A stretch of 64,000 bases of DNA, from the NCBI GenBank assembly GCA_020205615.1, contig CM035167.1, positions 33,334,103 through 33,398,102 on the forward strand, given 5' to 3'. A program made the position numbers and the translations under genes. The stretch comes from Panax quinquefolius (Eukaryota; Streptophyta; Magnoliopsida; Apiales; Araliaceae). Below are positions 11,806-24,169 of the stretch, piece after piece (position 1 is the first letter of the stretch; the number at the start of each line of letters is the position of its first letter). The notes below the pieces were generated by a model. The model searched no databases. It worked only from the letters and a program-made list of their open reading frames with translations, and was not told the origin of the DNA.

Positions 11806-12200
11806 TGGGAAGACGTTGGATTGATCATATGGCGGGAGCTGTCCCATCCGCTCTTCATCAACAACTCAAGTATATCATCAACAGTAATTTGGTCACTGTC
11901 AATGCTGAGCCAGAGTATCCTATCCAAAATGATATACCTCTCATCAGTTTCAATGCAGAAGTTAAGCATGTTAGCTTCCAAGCCCTTGAGGTGAGCAACA
12001 CTCACTATCAACCCATTGGGGCTCCACCTTTGAAACCCAGAGTTTTGACCGAAATAATGTCAGCCAATCAAGAAATGATATCATTGGGTTTCCAACCAGG
12101 ACAAGGGTTAGGAAAGAATCAGTAAGGAATCAAATGCCCACTTAAAGTTCCTAGCTAGACAGGGAAAGCGAGACTCAGCTACTCCTCTAGGTCCAGTCAC
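11806..12200 (+). pseudogene. Tat-type protease C-terminal flank with G-patch motif
   Basis: The plus-strand frame opens with GRRWIDHMAGAVPSALHQQL, close to the G-R-P-W-I-H-x-A-G-x-V-P-S-L-H-Q stretch after the protease of plant Tat/Ogre-like polyproteins. It ends in LGFQPGQGLGKN, a G-patch core. The first in-frame stop is at about 12123, where a Gln would be expected, and homologous-looking coding continues a little beyond. The protease catalytic DTG box itself is absent. Confidence 0.65.
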
Positions 12201-12476
12201 AAGAACCTGCACAAGCATACACCGGATCCTTCATCCACAAGGTTGCTTCCTAAACCTACAGATGCAAATGCTACACAGTCTCTGAGGAGAATTCATGTCT
12301 CTGTAGCGGGTATGCTGTTTCCTAAGACGATACCGGTTAAGGGAAAAACATCTTGATTCCAGACCAAGACATTGAGGAATGGAATCAAAGGCATAAACAA
12401 GAGATAAAGAGACATTTATCAAACTTGTGCGTTCTAATCCATACAAAGGGTATGAACAGGGACCTCACAGATGATG
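12201..12476 (+). mobile_element. Rest of Tat-like interior before family B LTR
   Basis: Low-similarity coding-like sequence continuing from the G-patch fragment, with several stops. It ends where the family B LTR begins (TGTGACGCCC at 12477). Confidence 0.35.
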
Positions 12477-15400
12477 TGTGACGCCCCCAAATTCGGGTAT
12501 CTTCCAACCTGACAGATGGTTCTACATGGTGCTATAGTTCACACAATCATTCAATTGAAATGCCTCAAAACAACGAATATGTCTTCTATATATTCAAAAT
12601 AATATTAACACTTCCCAGGTTCTGTATAACCATACATTTTTCTTTGTCATAATATTAAATATTATCATTACAAAACCTATACTATTACATAGGTAATCTA
12701 CGGGTTCGCCTTAGCCTTCCTTTTATCCTTGCCGGATCCGTCAGTCTGTTCAGTCTTAGCTGCATTCATATGGTTCAAGCAAGAGTGAGCCTAACTAGCT
12801 CAGCAAGTACAACAATTCTAGGAAAATAGCATGCTTGAGACATAGTAATCATATATCTTCAATAACTGAACAATAGTTACGAAGTACTATCGATAATTCA
12901 AAATAGCACTTCTTTTCCTTCAAACGTTTTACAACATAATATTCAGTAAAACATCAATTCCGGTTCAAGACCATGAGCATTTCATAAGTACTTTGAAAAG
13001 GACATCTCGGCACGAAGTCCGTAAGTCCGGCATAACTTATGAGCACGTCTAGGTGATCAGCCTATAGTACTCTATGTTGATCAACACTACATTCATTACA
13101 CGTGTATACGTTTAAGTTGTGGCAACCTCACGTGCCTGTCGTTTGACGACAAAACAATTTAGTATATTCAGTCTCCTTTTGAAAACCACAACAATATTAG
13201 TTTGGTAAATCATTGCATATACTTGAAAGATTAAAAGAATCCAACATATCGTAAGTCTAGCCGAAGGAATTGGCGTTGACTTAATCAGACATTAACTCAT
13301 GCGAAGACTACATGAATCACAAAGACTTGTCCAGATTGAACTGGAACAAGGGTTAGAGTACTTGCCTTTAGCGTCTACTACAGTTTATAACACGGGCACT
13401 TTAGGTCTTTAAGGTCTCCATAGTAAATAATAACATCACATAACACATTAGGTCATGAATAATGAAACATGGTTCCTAAAGAATCTTACCCTTCTTCTCA
13501 ATCTAGTTACGTATTAGATTTGTTATTATTGGTTCCGGCTTTCCGTTACGTCGTTCTTACTTTCATATGCAATTGTCTTATCTTAACCCTAAGTGATCAT
13601 ACTTAAAGCTTAATTATGTCTTAACAATATTACATTAAGATTCTTAGTTAGATGTTCATCATTTACTATGCATGCTCAACATGTAAACATTCTTTATTGT
13701 CTAGGTTTCAAGTCCGGCGGCACAAGACCTAGGTTATAACTCTACTCGTGTTATATTTGCTGGCATCACAGTTAATGCTAGAAATCGGACTCGTACTGCG
13801 GCCATGAAGTCCCTTCTTTTTTGCTTGAGTCGTGCAATGTCACGGACTCTCTGCCATAGAAAATTTTGACAGACTTTTTAAATTTAGAGATTCCCGGACT
13901 CGTAACTTCTTCGTTATAAGTCCGAATTGGCTCGTTCAAGAGCCTACGGTTAAGAAATCACATACTCTACGTGTTTATGCAAGAATTTTATCTATTCAAC
14001 TTTCTTTGCTAAAATTTCACCTATTAATCAATTTTTAACGAAAATGATAAACGTTCGTGAACGTTCAACGCTCGTTTCTTCGTTCTAAGTCGGAATCTGG
14101 CCATTATCAAGTCTGCAACTCTATAATGCCAAATACGACTTGTTTCCATCGATAACCAACGTTTTCGAGTTCAAATACAAAATATGACTTCCATTCCGAG
14201 AATTTCACAAATTCGACGATTATCGTCCAATCGTGTGAATTTCGGCAAAACTTCATTACTAGTGACTTGTTCAACATTCCAAAAGGGTTCATTTCATTAT
14301 CTAGACATCTCAACTTACATGTTACAGTAACTTATACTCAAATTAGGTTATGACTTATTCTTCATATGACCATAACTTAACAATTTCTATAATACAAGAT
14401 TTCCTTTCTTTTGACTTATTTATTGATTAAGTCAATTATACAACATTCTTGCATCTTATAAAGCAATAACTTTCTAAGGTAATCATAGGACAAGTTCATT
14501 CATGTTCTTCATAAGATAATAACTTATTTTAGTTTAAGTTACTTATTCCTTACTTAATCGGCTTAAGTCCATTGATTAAACATCTTTATGAGTTTTTAAC
14601 ATACATAATCCTCACTTCTCTATCAAACTATCATGGTAGAGATAGAAGAATATAAAACAAGAGTCTTACCCTTGATGAACTGGTGCTTCTTCTCCTTGGA
14701 AAATCAAACAATGGAAGTTAAGCTTCAAAGTGCTTATTCTCTCTAACACTTAAGTTGTTTTAATGTTGGATGAAACTTACAAACCTCAAATGAATTAAAA
14801 GGCTTGGTATTTATAGGAGAGCTAAGGTTAGGGTATTAAGGTCATTTAGGCATCCCACCTCCTTAATTAACCTCCTTACTATTCACTACTTGCTCATTAA
14901 GTAATCTTGCTCCCTACATAATTTGCTTGGCCATCACATAAAGGTCTTGCTCTCCAAGTTCACCCATGGGTTGCCCCATGGATCCTACTTTACCCATTGG
15001 ATCACCATTTGGGCTTAGGTTTAGTTTGATTAGCTAATCTTTTGGGCTTGCTTTAATTTGATTTGGGCTTCCCATTAATCCACACTTAGGCTAAACATTG
15101 CTACAACCTGGGCTTGTCCCTTAATGCTTTATGAACTTTCACATCCTATAAGATTACACAAGTTCATTCCTTGGACATTAATTTCCCAACGCTCTCAATT
15201 TAAGTCCGCATGCAAAATATTGCATTTTCCATACCTAGATTATTATTACATAATCCACCTTTCCTTGATATTATAATGTTACGTATTTCCCGAAAGTTCA
15301 AAATTAATTCCCGAGTGTTAAATGATGAATAGTATTTTTCATAAAATTTCTCGGAAAGCTTTTATTTTCGTCTTAGAAATTTAAACACTTTAATTCTCTC

Positions 15401-15553
15401 ACGGGGTTCAAATACTACGATGTTCTGACGTTTCTAGATTATAGAACGACATTCATCTTACTAACACATAATAATAACAAATAATTTTATTTTATTCAAT
15501 ATTTAATTTTTTCAAGTATTTTACAAAGGATCCAAATTTCTCTGTCGTTACAT
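12477..15553 (-). mobile_element. Family B LTR, minus orientation (3' LTR of a composite element)
   Basis: The plus strand reads TGTGACGCCCCCAAATTCGG at the left and ctgtcgttaca at the right. On the minus strand it runs TGTAACGAC to GGGGGCGTCACA. A purine tract abuts 15554 on the minus strand, making this a 3' LTR. Its sequence is the reverse complement of large parts of 6312-10001 and 31470-37312. The GC-rich block is decayed here (about 13712-13850). Open frames inside it are short and recur only with the LTR. Confidence 0.8.
14808..14815 (-). promoter_or_regulatory. TATA box of family B LTR (12477-15553)
   Basis: TATAAATA on the minus strand, in the ctcctataaatacc context shared with the copy at 31653. 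Confidence 0.55.
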
Positions 15554-15573
15554 TTTTCCCCCGTTATAAAGAT
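15554..15573 (-). promoter_or_regulatory. Polypurine tract
   Basis: The minus strand reads ataacgggggaaaaa directly before TGTAACGAC, which is the expected plus-strand primer beside a 3' LTR. Confidence 0.75.
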
Positions 15574-15599
15574 TCTGTCCCCAGAATCTCGCCTTTCAT

Positions 15600-15673
15600 T
15601 ACGTAATTAAATGAGGGAAATCCTTCTTTATCTTTTCTTCCAATTCTCACGTTGCTTCCTCGGCGTCGTGGTT
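15600..15673 (-). pseudogene. Chromodomain-like tail of polyprotein, distal part
   Basis: On the minus strand this continues the reading frame of 20393-20996 across the solo LTR. It reads NHDAEEAT, a TGA stop at 15647-15649 where Trp is conserved, then ELEEKIKKDFPHLI. The order is that of the chromovirus chromodomain-like tail. The coding segment is split by a 4.7 kb LTR inserted at 15674. Confidence 0.75.
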
Positions 15674-18600
15674 TGTGACGCCCCGAAATCCGGCCTACTT
15701 TCAGACCCAGACTCCGTGTATCACTATTCTATTTCCTTCCAAACACACGTCATTATATAGTTAAATATAATAACATATATTCTCAAATCCCAGGTTCTCG
15801 AAACCTTATAACCTCTTTCATTACAAATAATGATAATTACATTATTCTTTTCATCTTACACGAGTGACTTTCATCCGCCACCAAGGATACATAACTGTTC
15901 ATTAAAATAATATATAGTTTAATTCTATCATTCTATATTACAAGTCTTCACTTGCTCTTCACGCACATTCATATATTGAATGACACTTCGTCTGGATACT
16001 GCTCAGCTTGATCTTTACGGAATCCTTAAGTTCTTTTTAACATCGTTCGCTGAAAATGTTTTTTATTTAAAGCAAGTATGAGCATTCAATTGCCCAGCAA
16101 GTCATAACAGTTGAACAAACAACTTCAAGAGTTTAAACATTTTTCAAAACTTCGATAACCGAACAAAGGTTATGAAGCAGTTTGCATAATAGGAATAGTC
16201 TCGATTCCTATCATCTTAAAACATTCATGACATACTCTTTACACTACTTTCATTCTTCTAACTTTTCTATACATATCATGTCTGGCTAGAATCATTAGCA
16301 CAAACTTAACAATAATGGTTCATGTATAAACTGAGCATACTTGTATTGAACAGCTCAATCATAGAACAATTCATCTCAAAGAAACACCGAAGTGTTCAAA
16401 TTGTGGCACAAGGCCGCATACGTTCTACCACATTGTACAAATATCGCACATTCGCACATAAACAGAACTTCTCAAGTTCAACATCTGAGAAGTTTAAGAA
16501 ACTAACATTCATATAACATGAATGAAGTTAGAAAACTTGCCTTACAAATAGATACAACTTATAGTTTACGCTGAACTGCTCATTCCAAATCCCTATATAA
16601 CACATAAGGAAATAACACGTACACCAATTAGTCATATACTTGACTTACGCATTGGTTTACTTAACTTTACTTCTTAGGGTTCGCGTTCTTACAATATAAG
16701 CTTACGCGACTAACTTTTATTTTCGCTTTACGGCTTCATGACATACAGAGATGTCTTACTCAAAACGTTCATCATCTTTGATGATTTTCATTCCTATCTT
16801 CTTCTTATAACTTCTATAGAACTTAGCACACATCGCTTCTCTGCTAGTAGTCCATATGGTACTCTGAGTGGTTTCCCACAAACAACCAACAAACAAGTTC
16901 CCGTCTCATCTACACTGCCCACACAGTAAGTTAGATCGATTGCCAGTTTTGTATATACCTTCGCACTCTGAAGGAATTGTTTAGCCCAGCTCCCATATGT
17001 CAACTATCAAAGTTACGTTTGTACCACAACCTAACATCTCTTAACTTATACGAACCATTCAACAATAATGTTCGTTAAGTTAACTACTTATTCCTTACGG
17101 CTTTCTGGCAACTAAATGTCATACCTCAGGATTCATTTCTTATCGTCTAAGTCATACAGTCTTTTGTATACTCGGAACAATCATTCAATGTCAATACTAT
17201 GAGGTCATAGCATTAAACATTTCATATTAACTTATTCATACCTTACAACGTCCGGTTCATTCGATTCGGAACGTTGTCCAAGTTATACTTATTAACTCGG
17301 CTTCTTAACGTTATACGTTATTATCTTCAACTTAGTTTCTTCACTATTCATGATTAAACAACAATTTTCATTACCTTACGGTCAAACCATACACGTAGTG
17401 TAGGTTCTGCACATTTAATAATCGCGTACAGTCAACCCTTACGTTGGCTTAAGTGTCTAACGCTTACATTCATTCTAACATTCTCTAACCGACTCACCCT
17501 CGGACTTTCATTAATCTCATTACCGTTCTCTACGGCTTTCCTTGATACCATTCATATCTTACTTACTACTTTCGTCAACATCCAAGTCATACTACCATTG
17601 TACACTTAGAACGTTCATCTGACGCAACTATAATTAACGAGGATCATTTACGTATTCGACGTTCACATTGCTCGTCTCTTAATTTCCCACTTAACCTTTA
17701 CTCAAGGTTTCAATTACTTTCATCGTTATCCATCCCATGAACCCCATGTTCATTATTCTTTCTTATTGTCGAAGCCATATCGTTCGTTGTATGTTAAGAC
17801 CGATCGTTCATCGCAACAACGTTGCATTCACAGTGTCTATACGCTTTACACTTACCTCTCATTACCATGCCATAACATCGAAATGTTATTCATTACCTTC
17901 ATCACTCAACGTCTAAGGAATCACAATCATAGCAATCCCTCACGTTCGTTTCATCACGACTATGGTCCCCGAATATCGATTACGTAATATAGTGTTTACA
18001 TTCTTCGTCTTTTAAACACGTTAAATCTTTCTGATCAACCTTCACTAACGATTTAAATCACTTGCTTAAGTGTTATTTTAGGTGAACTACCTGTTCATAT
18101 TTCTTTCTTGCACATCCCCCAGTAATTAGGAATTAAAAATCTCATTTACTGGCATTTGCTTCAGACATCATTTGCATGCCGCTTCTTTCTCTCTCTCTCT
18201 CGGCCCGCCCTCTCCACGCCTCCTCTTCCTTGTCCCATGCCGCAGTTGCCAAACTCTTTATTATCTCTCGAACTATGGCACTAATTACGTAACACGAGGT
18301 CAAAACTCATATTTACAAGCTTACTTCTCAAAGCTCAACATGGGCATGCTACGGCTAGCCTAAACTTAGAAAATATTTCTAAGTGTTGCATTAAGTTTAA
18401 GATACGTACTTTACGATCTCATAACTTCTTCATTATAACTCGGAACGAGGTCGTTCCAAAGCCATTCTCTCCCTTATCTTATGTACTTCTATACCCCTCA
18501 GATAGAACTTTGTTCTGAATCTGTTAACGTGCCATTTGATTGGCTTGATCTTCCCTCGTCGTTAATTTTTACGCTTTTAACGTTCTTCGCTCGTTAGTTT

Positions 18601-18835
18601 GTAATTCGGTCATTCGAACTCGAAACTCGTTCGTTCTTAAGTCCACGACTCACGTTTTCTATGTTATCTTACATTCTTATGAAACCCTACATGTTCGGGT
18701 TCATTTACTAACTTTCTAATTCTCGTTCGTCTTTTACGAAATTTCACCATAACTTCGTTATAGATACGTTTTAGTCCGTTCTTCATGAACATTTCTATCG
18801 TTCCTAACCAAGAAATAAGAAACTAACTTATACGT

Positions 18836-18940
18836 GATGGTTTTAAACTTGTCCATCAACAACAATTATCCTACGATGGTTTTAAACTTGTCCATCAACA
18901 ACAATTATCCTGCGATGGTTTTTAACTTGTCCATCAACAA
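18836..18940. repeat. 39-bp tandem repeat, about 2.7 copies
   Basis: Units start at gatggtttt at 18836, 18875 and 18914. Each unit holds GATGG and CCATC about 12 bases apart, so each could form a short hairpin. The reiterated gttcttcgc follows. Confidence 0.75.
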
Positions 18941-19403
18941 TGTTCTTCGCGTGTTCTTCGCGTTCTTCGTTCGTTCTTTATTTTAATCGATATTTTGGAT
19001 TACGATTCTACTTTCTCTTGGAATTTGATGTTATAGAACATCATTCCTTACTTATTTCACTTACTCGTTCATTAGATTCATTCGGATCGCTCAAAATCCT
19101 TATGAATCTTATACCTCCTTAAGAAATTTATAAACTAAACTTCTAATTCTATTTTCTTCGTTTTCTCATGATTTCAACCATATGAAATCATTCCTAACAT
19201 CATCTTCTCCCTATTCTCATTAAGCTATGTTTTAAGCATAGAAACTTAAAGAAAATATTAGAAGAAATTATGGTTCGGATTACCGTTCTTCTTTAATCCT
19301 CTTCCGTTATTCAAAGCCGGCAATTTGCAAGCTTTTCTATTTCACGATCACTTTTGATCCAAGCATTCATGCTCAAACTCTTCCTTCTCCCTCTTCATCT
19401 AAG

Positions 19404-19428
19404 CTCTCTCTCTCTCTCTCTCTCTCTC
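19404..19428. repeat. CT microsatellite
   Basis: An uninterrupted CT run (GA on the minus strand) just downstream of the minus-strand TATA box, where CT/GA-rich leader sequence is usual for LTRs in this window. Confidence 0.9.
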
Positions 19429-19477
19429 CCTCAAGTATAGGATTTTCAAAGTCTCAAAATAATGAAATTAAGCTTTC

Positions 19478-19485
19478 TATTTATA
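19478..19485 (-). promoter_or_regulatory. TATA box of solo LTR
   Basis: TATAAATA on the minus strand, 50-75 bases before the GA-rich run, as expected for the retroelement promoter. Confidence 0.55.
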
Positions 19486-20392
19486 GAATTTCCAAAGCTA
19501 GGGCAATTTGGTCATTTCGCCCCCTTAACCTCCTTACTATTCCTATGCTTAGCCACCAAGTTTACTTGGCCACCACCCTTACTTGGTGGCCAAGTGGCCG
19601 GCCCACATGCCCATGGGTTGCCCCATTGGTTCTTACCCATTCGTTTACCCATCGGTTCGATCCGCAGTTTATTTCCTTGGTTTGGGCCTTAACATTAATT
19701 CTTATTGGGCTTATCTTGGGCTTGATTTCACAAAGCATTGGGCTTGACATAATCTAAGTCCAATTGGATTCTACAAAGTCCATGAACACAAAGTCCATTA
19801 AGACTAATCATATTATACCCATTCCATTCTCGTATTCTCGTATTCTCTTCGTATATCGTTCGTACAATATTCATATTATACGTCGTACTAATCTTTGTAC
19901 TATACTCGTATAATAACTAGTATTATACTCTTATTTCTAACGAATAATAACCCTAATTATTATACGTGATCATGACATTCTCGGAACTCACTTTTCCTAA
20001 CCCTTAGGTTTTGAGTCCGCATGCGAAAACTTCATTTTTGCCATAACTGAAATATTATTGAATATTCCATCATATCTCAACATTTTACGTAATCATTAAC
20101 TTCTCAGAATTTCAAAATAAATCTCCGAGCAGAAACGGATGAATAGTGCCTATTTCGTCTTTTTCCCCGAAAAATATTTTGTTCCCGGAAAACTTTCATT
20201 TTTGTCTTGAAAATTCTTACTCGTTCAATCTAGCTCGTAGCCAGAATACTCCCGACTTATAATCATCCTAGGTTATAGAACGTTTAATAAACACATAGCA
20301 CAGAATAGTATTAATAAAAATTCATTTTATTAATAACTAATTCTTTAAACCTAAATTCTGGATAATCCAAAATTCCAGGTTGTTACATGGTT

Positions 20393-20996
20393 CTTCCATA
20401 ACACCTTTACCGACGATATGACCTTGTTTCGCAGAACTTGCTCTTTTCTATCGATGATTTGAATTGGCATCTCTTCGTATGGTACGTCCTTCTTGAGTTG
20501 AATAGGCTCAAACTCTATTACGTGTTTTTAATCTGGTTTGTAAGGACGTAACACCAATACGTGAAATACGTTATGTATGCGTTCTATGTCTAGAGGTAAC
20601 GCTACCATATACGCTGCCTCACCTACCCGTTTTAATACCTCAAAAGGTCCTATAAATTTTGGGCTTAGTTTCCCCTTCTTTCCAAAGCGTATCTTTCTTT
20701 TCCAGGGAGATACCTCAAACTCCCTATTCTCTTGATATAAATCTGCATACTTCTTCTGTCTGTCTTGAGCTACTAAGAGACACATTCGTATCAACTTCAC
20801 CACTTTCGCTGTTTGCTGCACCAATTCTGGTCCTAGCATTCGGCGTTCTCCCACTTCATCCCAACAAAACGGCGTTCAACACTTTCTCCCATATAAAGCT
20901 TCATAAGGCGGCATACCTATGCTTGCTTGATAACTGTTGTTATACGCAAACTCTACTAATGGTAGATGATCATCCCAACTACCCTTAAAATACGTC
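20393..20996 (-). pseudogene. Integrase C-terminal region and start of chromodomain tail
   Basis: The minus strand encodes the end of the integrase core ([20 protein letters not shown], then [11 protein letters not shown]). It continues into the GPF/GPY module (KLSPKFIGPFEVLKRVGEAA, then HNVFHVLVLRPY). A TGA at 20876-20878 sits where CGA (Arg) is usual after GRKC. A stop follows RPYKPD, and coding continues to the TGGTT insertion point. Integrase joins reverse-transcribed DNA to the genome, but the DDE residues lie upstream and are lost. At 20985-20997 the frame fuses to the end of a protease region, so RT, RNase H and most of integrase are deleted. Confidence 0.85.
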
Positions 20997-22725
20997 AGGA
21001 AAGTCAATAACAACAGGAATATTATTCAAATCTGACGTGTTTTTATTCAAATCTATAACATGGGCTAAGAAAGCTTGACATCCGTTTTTCAATAAACGAA
21101 TAGCTTTATTACTTGATATGACAGTGATTGATTTTAATGGTTTAGTTGCTTGAATTCGAACAACAGGTTGATTAGGAATATAAAAACTAACAACCTTAAG
21201 AAAGTAATCAATTTTGGCATGATGAGTAGTTAACCAATCAATCCCTAAAATCATGTCAAATGCAAGTATCTTTAAAGAGATAAAGTCAACAAGTAAGGTG
21301 ATGGTACCAACTTGGATCAAACAAGATTTATAAACAGTGGATGTGATGAAAGTTTCTCCTAACGGAGTATCCACAGATAAATCAAAGTCTAATTTCTCCG
21401 AAGTCAAGTTTAAACGTTGAGCACAAGCAGGAGAAATAAATGAATGGGTAGCACCGGTATCTAGTAAGGTATAAACTTCGCATAAATTTATAATTAGCTT
21501 ACCCGTGATCACCTCGTTTAGGTTCCTCGCATGTTGACCAGTCATGACAAACGCTCTTCCAGGAACCGTTGACTTTAACTTTTCTGGGACAGCCTTTTGA
21601 GTCACCATCCCCGCTGGACTTGGTTTCGCTACAGTGAAATCTCGAGTGATATGTCCTTCCTTTCCACAATTATAACATACCTTAAACTGTTGTGGGTAGT
21701 TTGGGCTGATATGTCTTTCTTTTCCGCACTTATAGCATATGACCGGTGGTCGTTCTCCTCCCTTGGAACCATTCTTCTTTGGTCTTTGACGTCTTCGTAT
21801 AGTCATTGTTGAATCTCCTCTTTTTAAAATCTCCTCCTGACTCGCTTCTTCTATTCCCATGGCCACGATTACCACTAGAGTGGTTGCCGCTCTTGTCTGT
21901 ATTTTTCTTTCTCCGCTGGTTATTGTTGTTCCGATGACTGTTGTCACTGTTATGATCCTGGTTGTGGTCCCTCGGTTGACCGTACTCGTTATCTCGCTCT
22001 AATAATTGAGCTCTGTTGATAACATCTGAATAGAGAGAAAATTTATGAGAAATGAGATATTGACGTATGTCGGGTTTCAAACCTCTCAGAAACATCCGCG
22101 TCATACGTTCCTCATTCTCCACCAAATGAGGTGCAAACCCAGATAACTCCGTGAACTTTGCCTCGTACTGGGACACCGTCATGTTATTTTGTTCCAATCT
22201 AATAAACTCTACCTCTTTCATATGACGAACACTTTTAGGAAAGTATTTGTCATTGAACAGTTTCTGAAATGTCTCCCAAGACATGCTGAGCGCGGCTGGA
22301 TGGGTACGCTTCACAGATTCTCACAAGTAATCTGCCTCATTACGGAACATAAAAGTGGCGAATGGAACTTTCTGTTCCTCCGTGCATCCCAACACATCGA
22401 ATATCTTGGTAATTTACTTGACCCATGTCTCCGCCTTAATCGGATCCGGCTTTCCCCAGAATTCTGGTGGTCCCAACTCTTTGAACTGCTTGGTTGTGAC
22501 CAACTGTGGGTTGCCATTGTTTCTACCTGTATTTTGAACAGGAATCTCCTTCGTCTGGTTTTGCATGAATCGCAAAAAGCTTCTAAACATATCATCGTTC
22601 ATCGTCTGCTCAGTGGTGTTGTTTACAGGAGGAACATTGCCAACCTATTGCACGTTCTCCTCATTGGCGAGCAAAGGTGTCTCCACGGTCTCATTTATTC
22701 CAATGTTAACATTCTCAGTCAACAT
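20985..22725 (-). pseudogene. gag-pro: gag-protease region of a family A gypsy element
   Basis: The minus-strand start is probably the ATG at 22723-22725 (MLTENVN). Gag follows, with FKELGPPEFWG and a capsid region (SWETFQKLFNDKYFPKSV, FIRLEQNNMTVSQYEAKF, LKPDIRQYL). Next comes an Asn/Arg/His-rich basic tail and two zinc knuckles, CYKCGKERHISPNY and CYNCGKEGHITRDF, both lacking the last Cys. The aspartic protease has LLDTGATHSFIS and a later ILGIDWL. Breaks are stops at 22645-22647, 22414-22416 and 22321-22323 and a frameshift near 21800. The frame ends in DFPDVF, where the RT region should begin, and is fused there to integrase. Gag packages RNA and the protease matures the polyprotein. This copy is inactive. 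Confidence 0.85.
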
Positions 22726-22894
22726 TCTCAAATACTGCCATAAAACAAGGGTTAATTTAACAAATTAACAAATAACATAATATCCCTATATTATGATCGA
22801 CCAACAAATAAGCTTAGGTAGGACACACTAGCGAAGGATTTACTCGTCTCTCCCCTCCTAGTTCTATTCCCCGATCTCCGCCAGAGATCATATC

Positions 22895-22913
22895 CCTAAG
22901 CTCTGATACCAAC
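22895..22913 (-). other. Primer-binding site for initiator tRNA-Met
   Basis: On the minus strand GGGGGCGTCACA (LTR end) is followed by gtTGGTATCAGAGCttagg. TGGTATCAGAGC is the classic plant tRNA-iMet complement. Confidence 0.85.
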
Positions 22914-23447
22914 TGTGACGCCCCCAAAATAGGTATACAACACCCATTCTGAGTCATCAAAATACATGGTACAGAAATAACTACAACTTTATTAATACAA
23001 CATAAAAACTGTGAGTTTAAATACAAATATTGTCATCTAGACAATATCCACACTCAAATAAGTCCTCATTACAATTATTGATACATTATTTTACAAAAAT
23101 GGTGAGGACTACTAAAATGACTTTCTAGAACCTTCATTCAATACCCCGACTAGTACTCGCTACATTCTCGCCTACTGAGAAGAAAAATGGAACAAAAAAG
23201 AAAATGGTGAGCTCAACTAGCCTAGTAAAGAATATTATGACCAAGATAATATAGAATAAATTATCGTTAGTCTTCAACAGGGAAAAATCTAATAGAATAC
23301 AATAGACAACAAATTTTAAATGAATATTCGCAGCGGAAATATTAATTCATTAGAAGAGTTAAATAGATAATAAAATCTACTATCTACTATATATGAATTT
23401 AAAAGTCCATCGTCAATATTTTATCCCTGTAACATCAATAAACATAT

Positions 23448-23612
23448 ATCTGGAATCAAAAATTCATCTTTGCACTACAGGCCAAAGATATTCATCAGTT
23501 GGTCATGTTCATCTAAACAACTGTTCATCTTTGCACTACGGGCCAATGATATTCATCAGAAATTATTCATCTTTGCACTACATGCCAATGATATTCAGTA
23601 ATATCATCATAT
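23448..23612. repeat. Imperfect minisatellite in family A LTR
   Basis: Three copies of ttcatctttgcactac followed by a ggccaa-gatattcat segment, 50-60 bp apart. This core also occurs in the 57-bp repeats inside the 42-64 kb elements. Confidence 0.65.
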
Positions 23613-23829
23613 AGGACTGAGGATGATGAAAATTGTTTTAAAGAAAACGAATCCAGTGAAACAAAATAACAAATATTAAAGATTCATATTTCGGTTTATC
23701 CATGTCTAAAAATACCTCATAAATAATCATAGTGGAGTAAAATTCAAGAATGATCAAAACATGGATACAATCAAAGCTAGTATCCATAATAGATATTTTG
23801 AACAAAAAGAAAAAAATTTCATTTTTTCG

Positions 23830-23877
23830 GTGAATAGTGTCGTATTCGTGAATAGTGCCGTATACGTGAATAGTAAC
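23830..23877. repeat. 18-bp tandem repeat
   Basis: About 2.6 copies of gtgaatagtgccgtatac-like units starting at 23830, 23848 and 23866. Confidence 0.75.
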
Positions 23878-24159
23878 CCAACACAAATAGTTTCAAATTT
23901 GATAAAAAGTTCAAACCAGTATTTCGGCATAATGATATTGAAGAAAATAATATCATTTAAGAAGAAAATAACATCCTTTTACCTCGAAAAGACAGTATTT
24001 CTGACTGGAATACTGATTATAGTGTTGAAGGGAACTCGCACCGTATAACAACACTCAAGGTATCAAAATACTCACAAGAATATGCTCAATAATATAGAGA
24101 GAGAAAGAGAGAGAAAACTTTAGTTTCTGGTGTGATTTTCAATTCTAACCTAAGCACCC

Positions 24160-24169
24160 TATTTATAGG
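24160..24169 (-). promoter_or_regulatory. TATA box of family A LTR
   Basis: The minus strand reads tcctataaat, with GA-rich sequence downstream (plus-strand 24099-24117). The tcctataaat context recurs in the array LTRs. Confidence 0.5.

Larger units (their letters stand above)
15674..20387 (-). mobile_element. Solo LTR, 4.7 kb, inserted in the chromodomain tail (TSD TGGTT)
   Basis: The plus strand runs from TGTGACGCCCCGAAATCCGG to ccaggttgttaca. It is flanked on both sides by the 5-bp direct repeat TGGTT (15669-15673 and 20388-20392). Host coding frame reads straight through if the LTR and one TSD copy are ignored. There is no PBS, purine tract or interior, so it is a solo LTR left by LTR-LTR recombination. 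Its ends and TATA context relate it to family B, but the body differs. Open frames inside (for example 17766-17987, 19462-19692) are short and unrecognised. Confidence 0.85.

Noticed and set aside
18172..18363. Plus-strand frame beginning MHAASFSLSLGPPSPRLLFL, signal-peptide-like
   Set aside because: It lies in a solo LTR over CT-rich sequence, so the hydrophobic Ser/Leu/Pro bias comes from composition.
22189..22743. 184-codon plus-strand frame
   Set aside because: Shadow of the minus-strand gag, which has clear capsid motifs.
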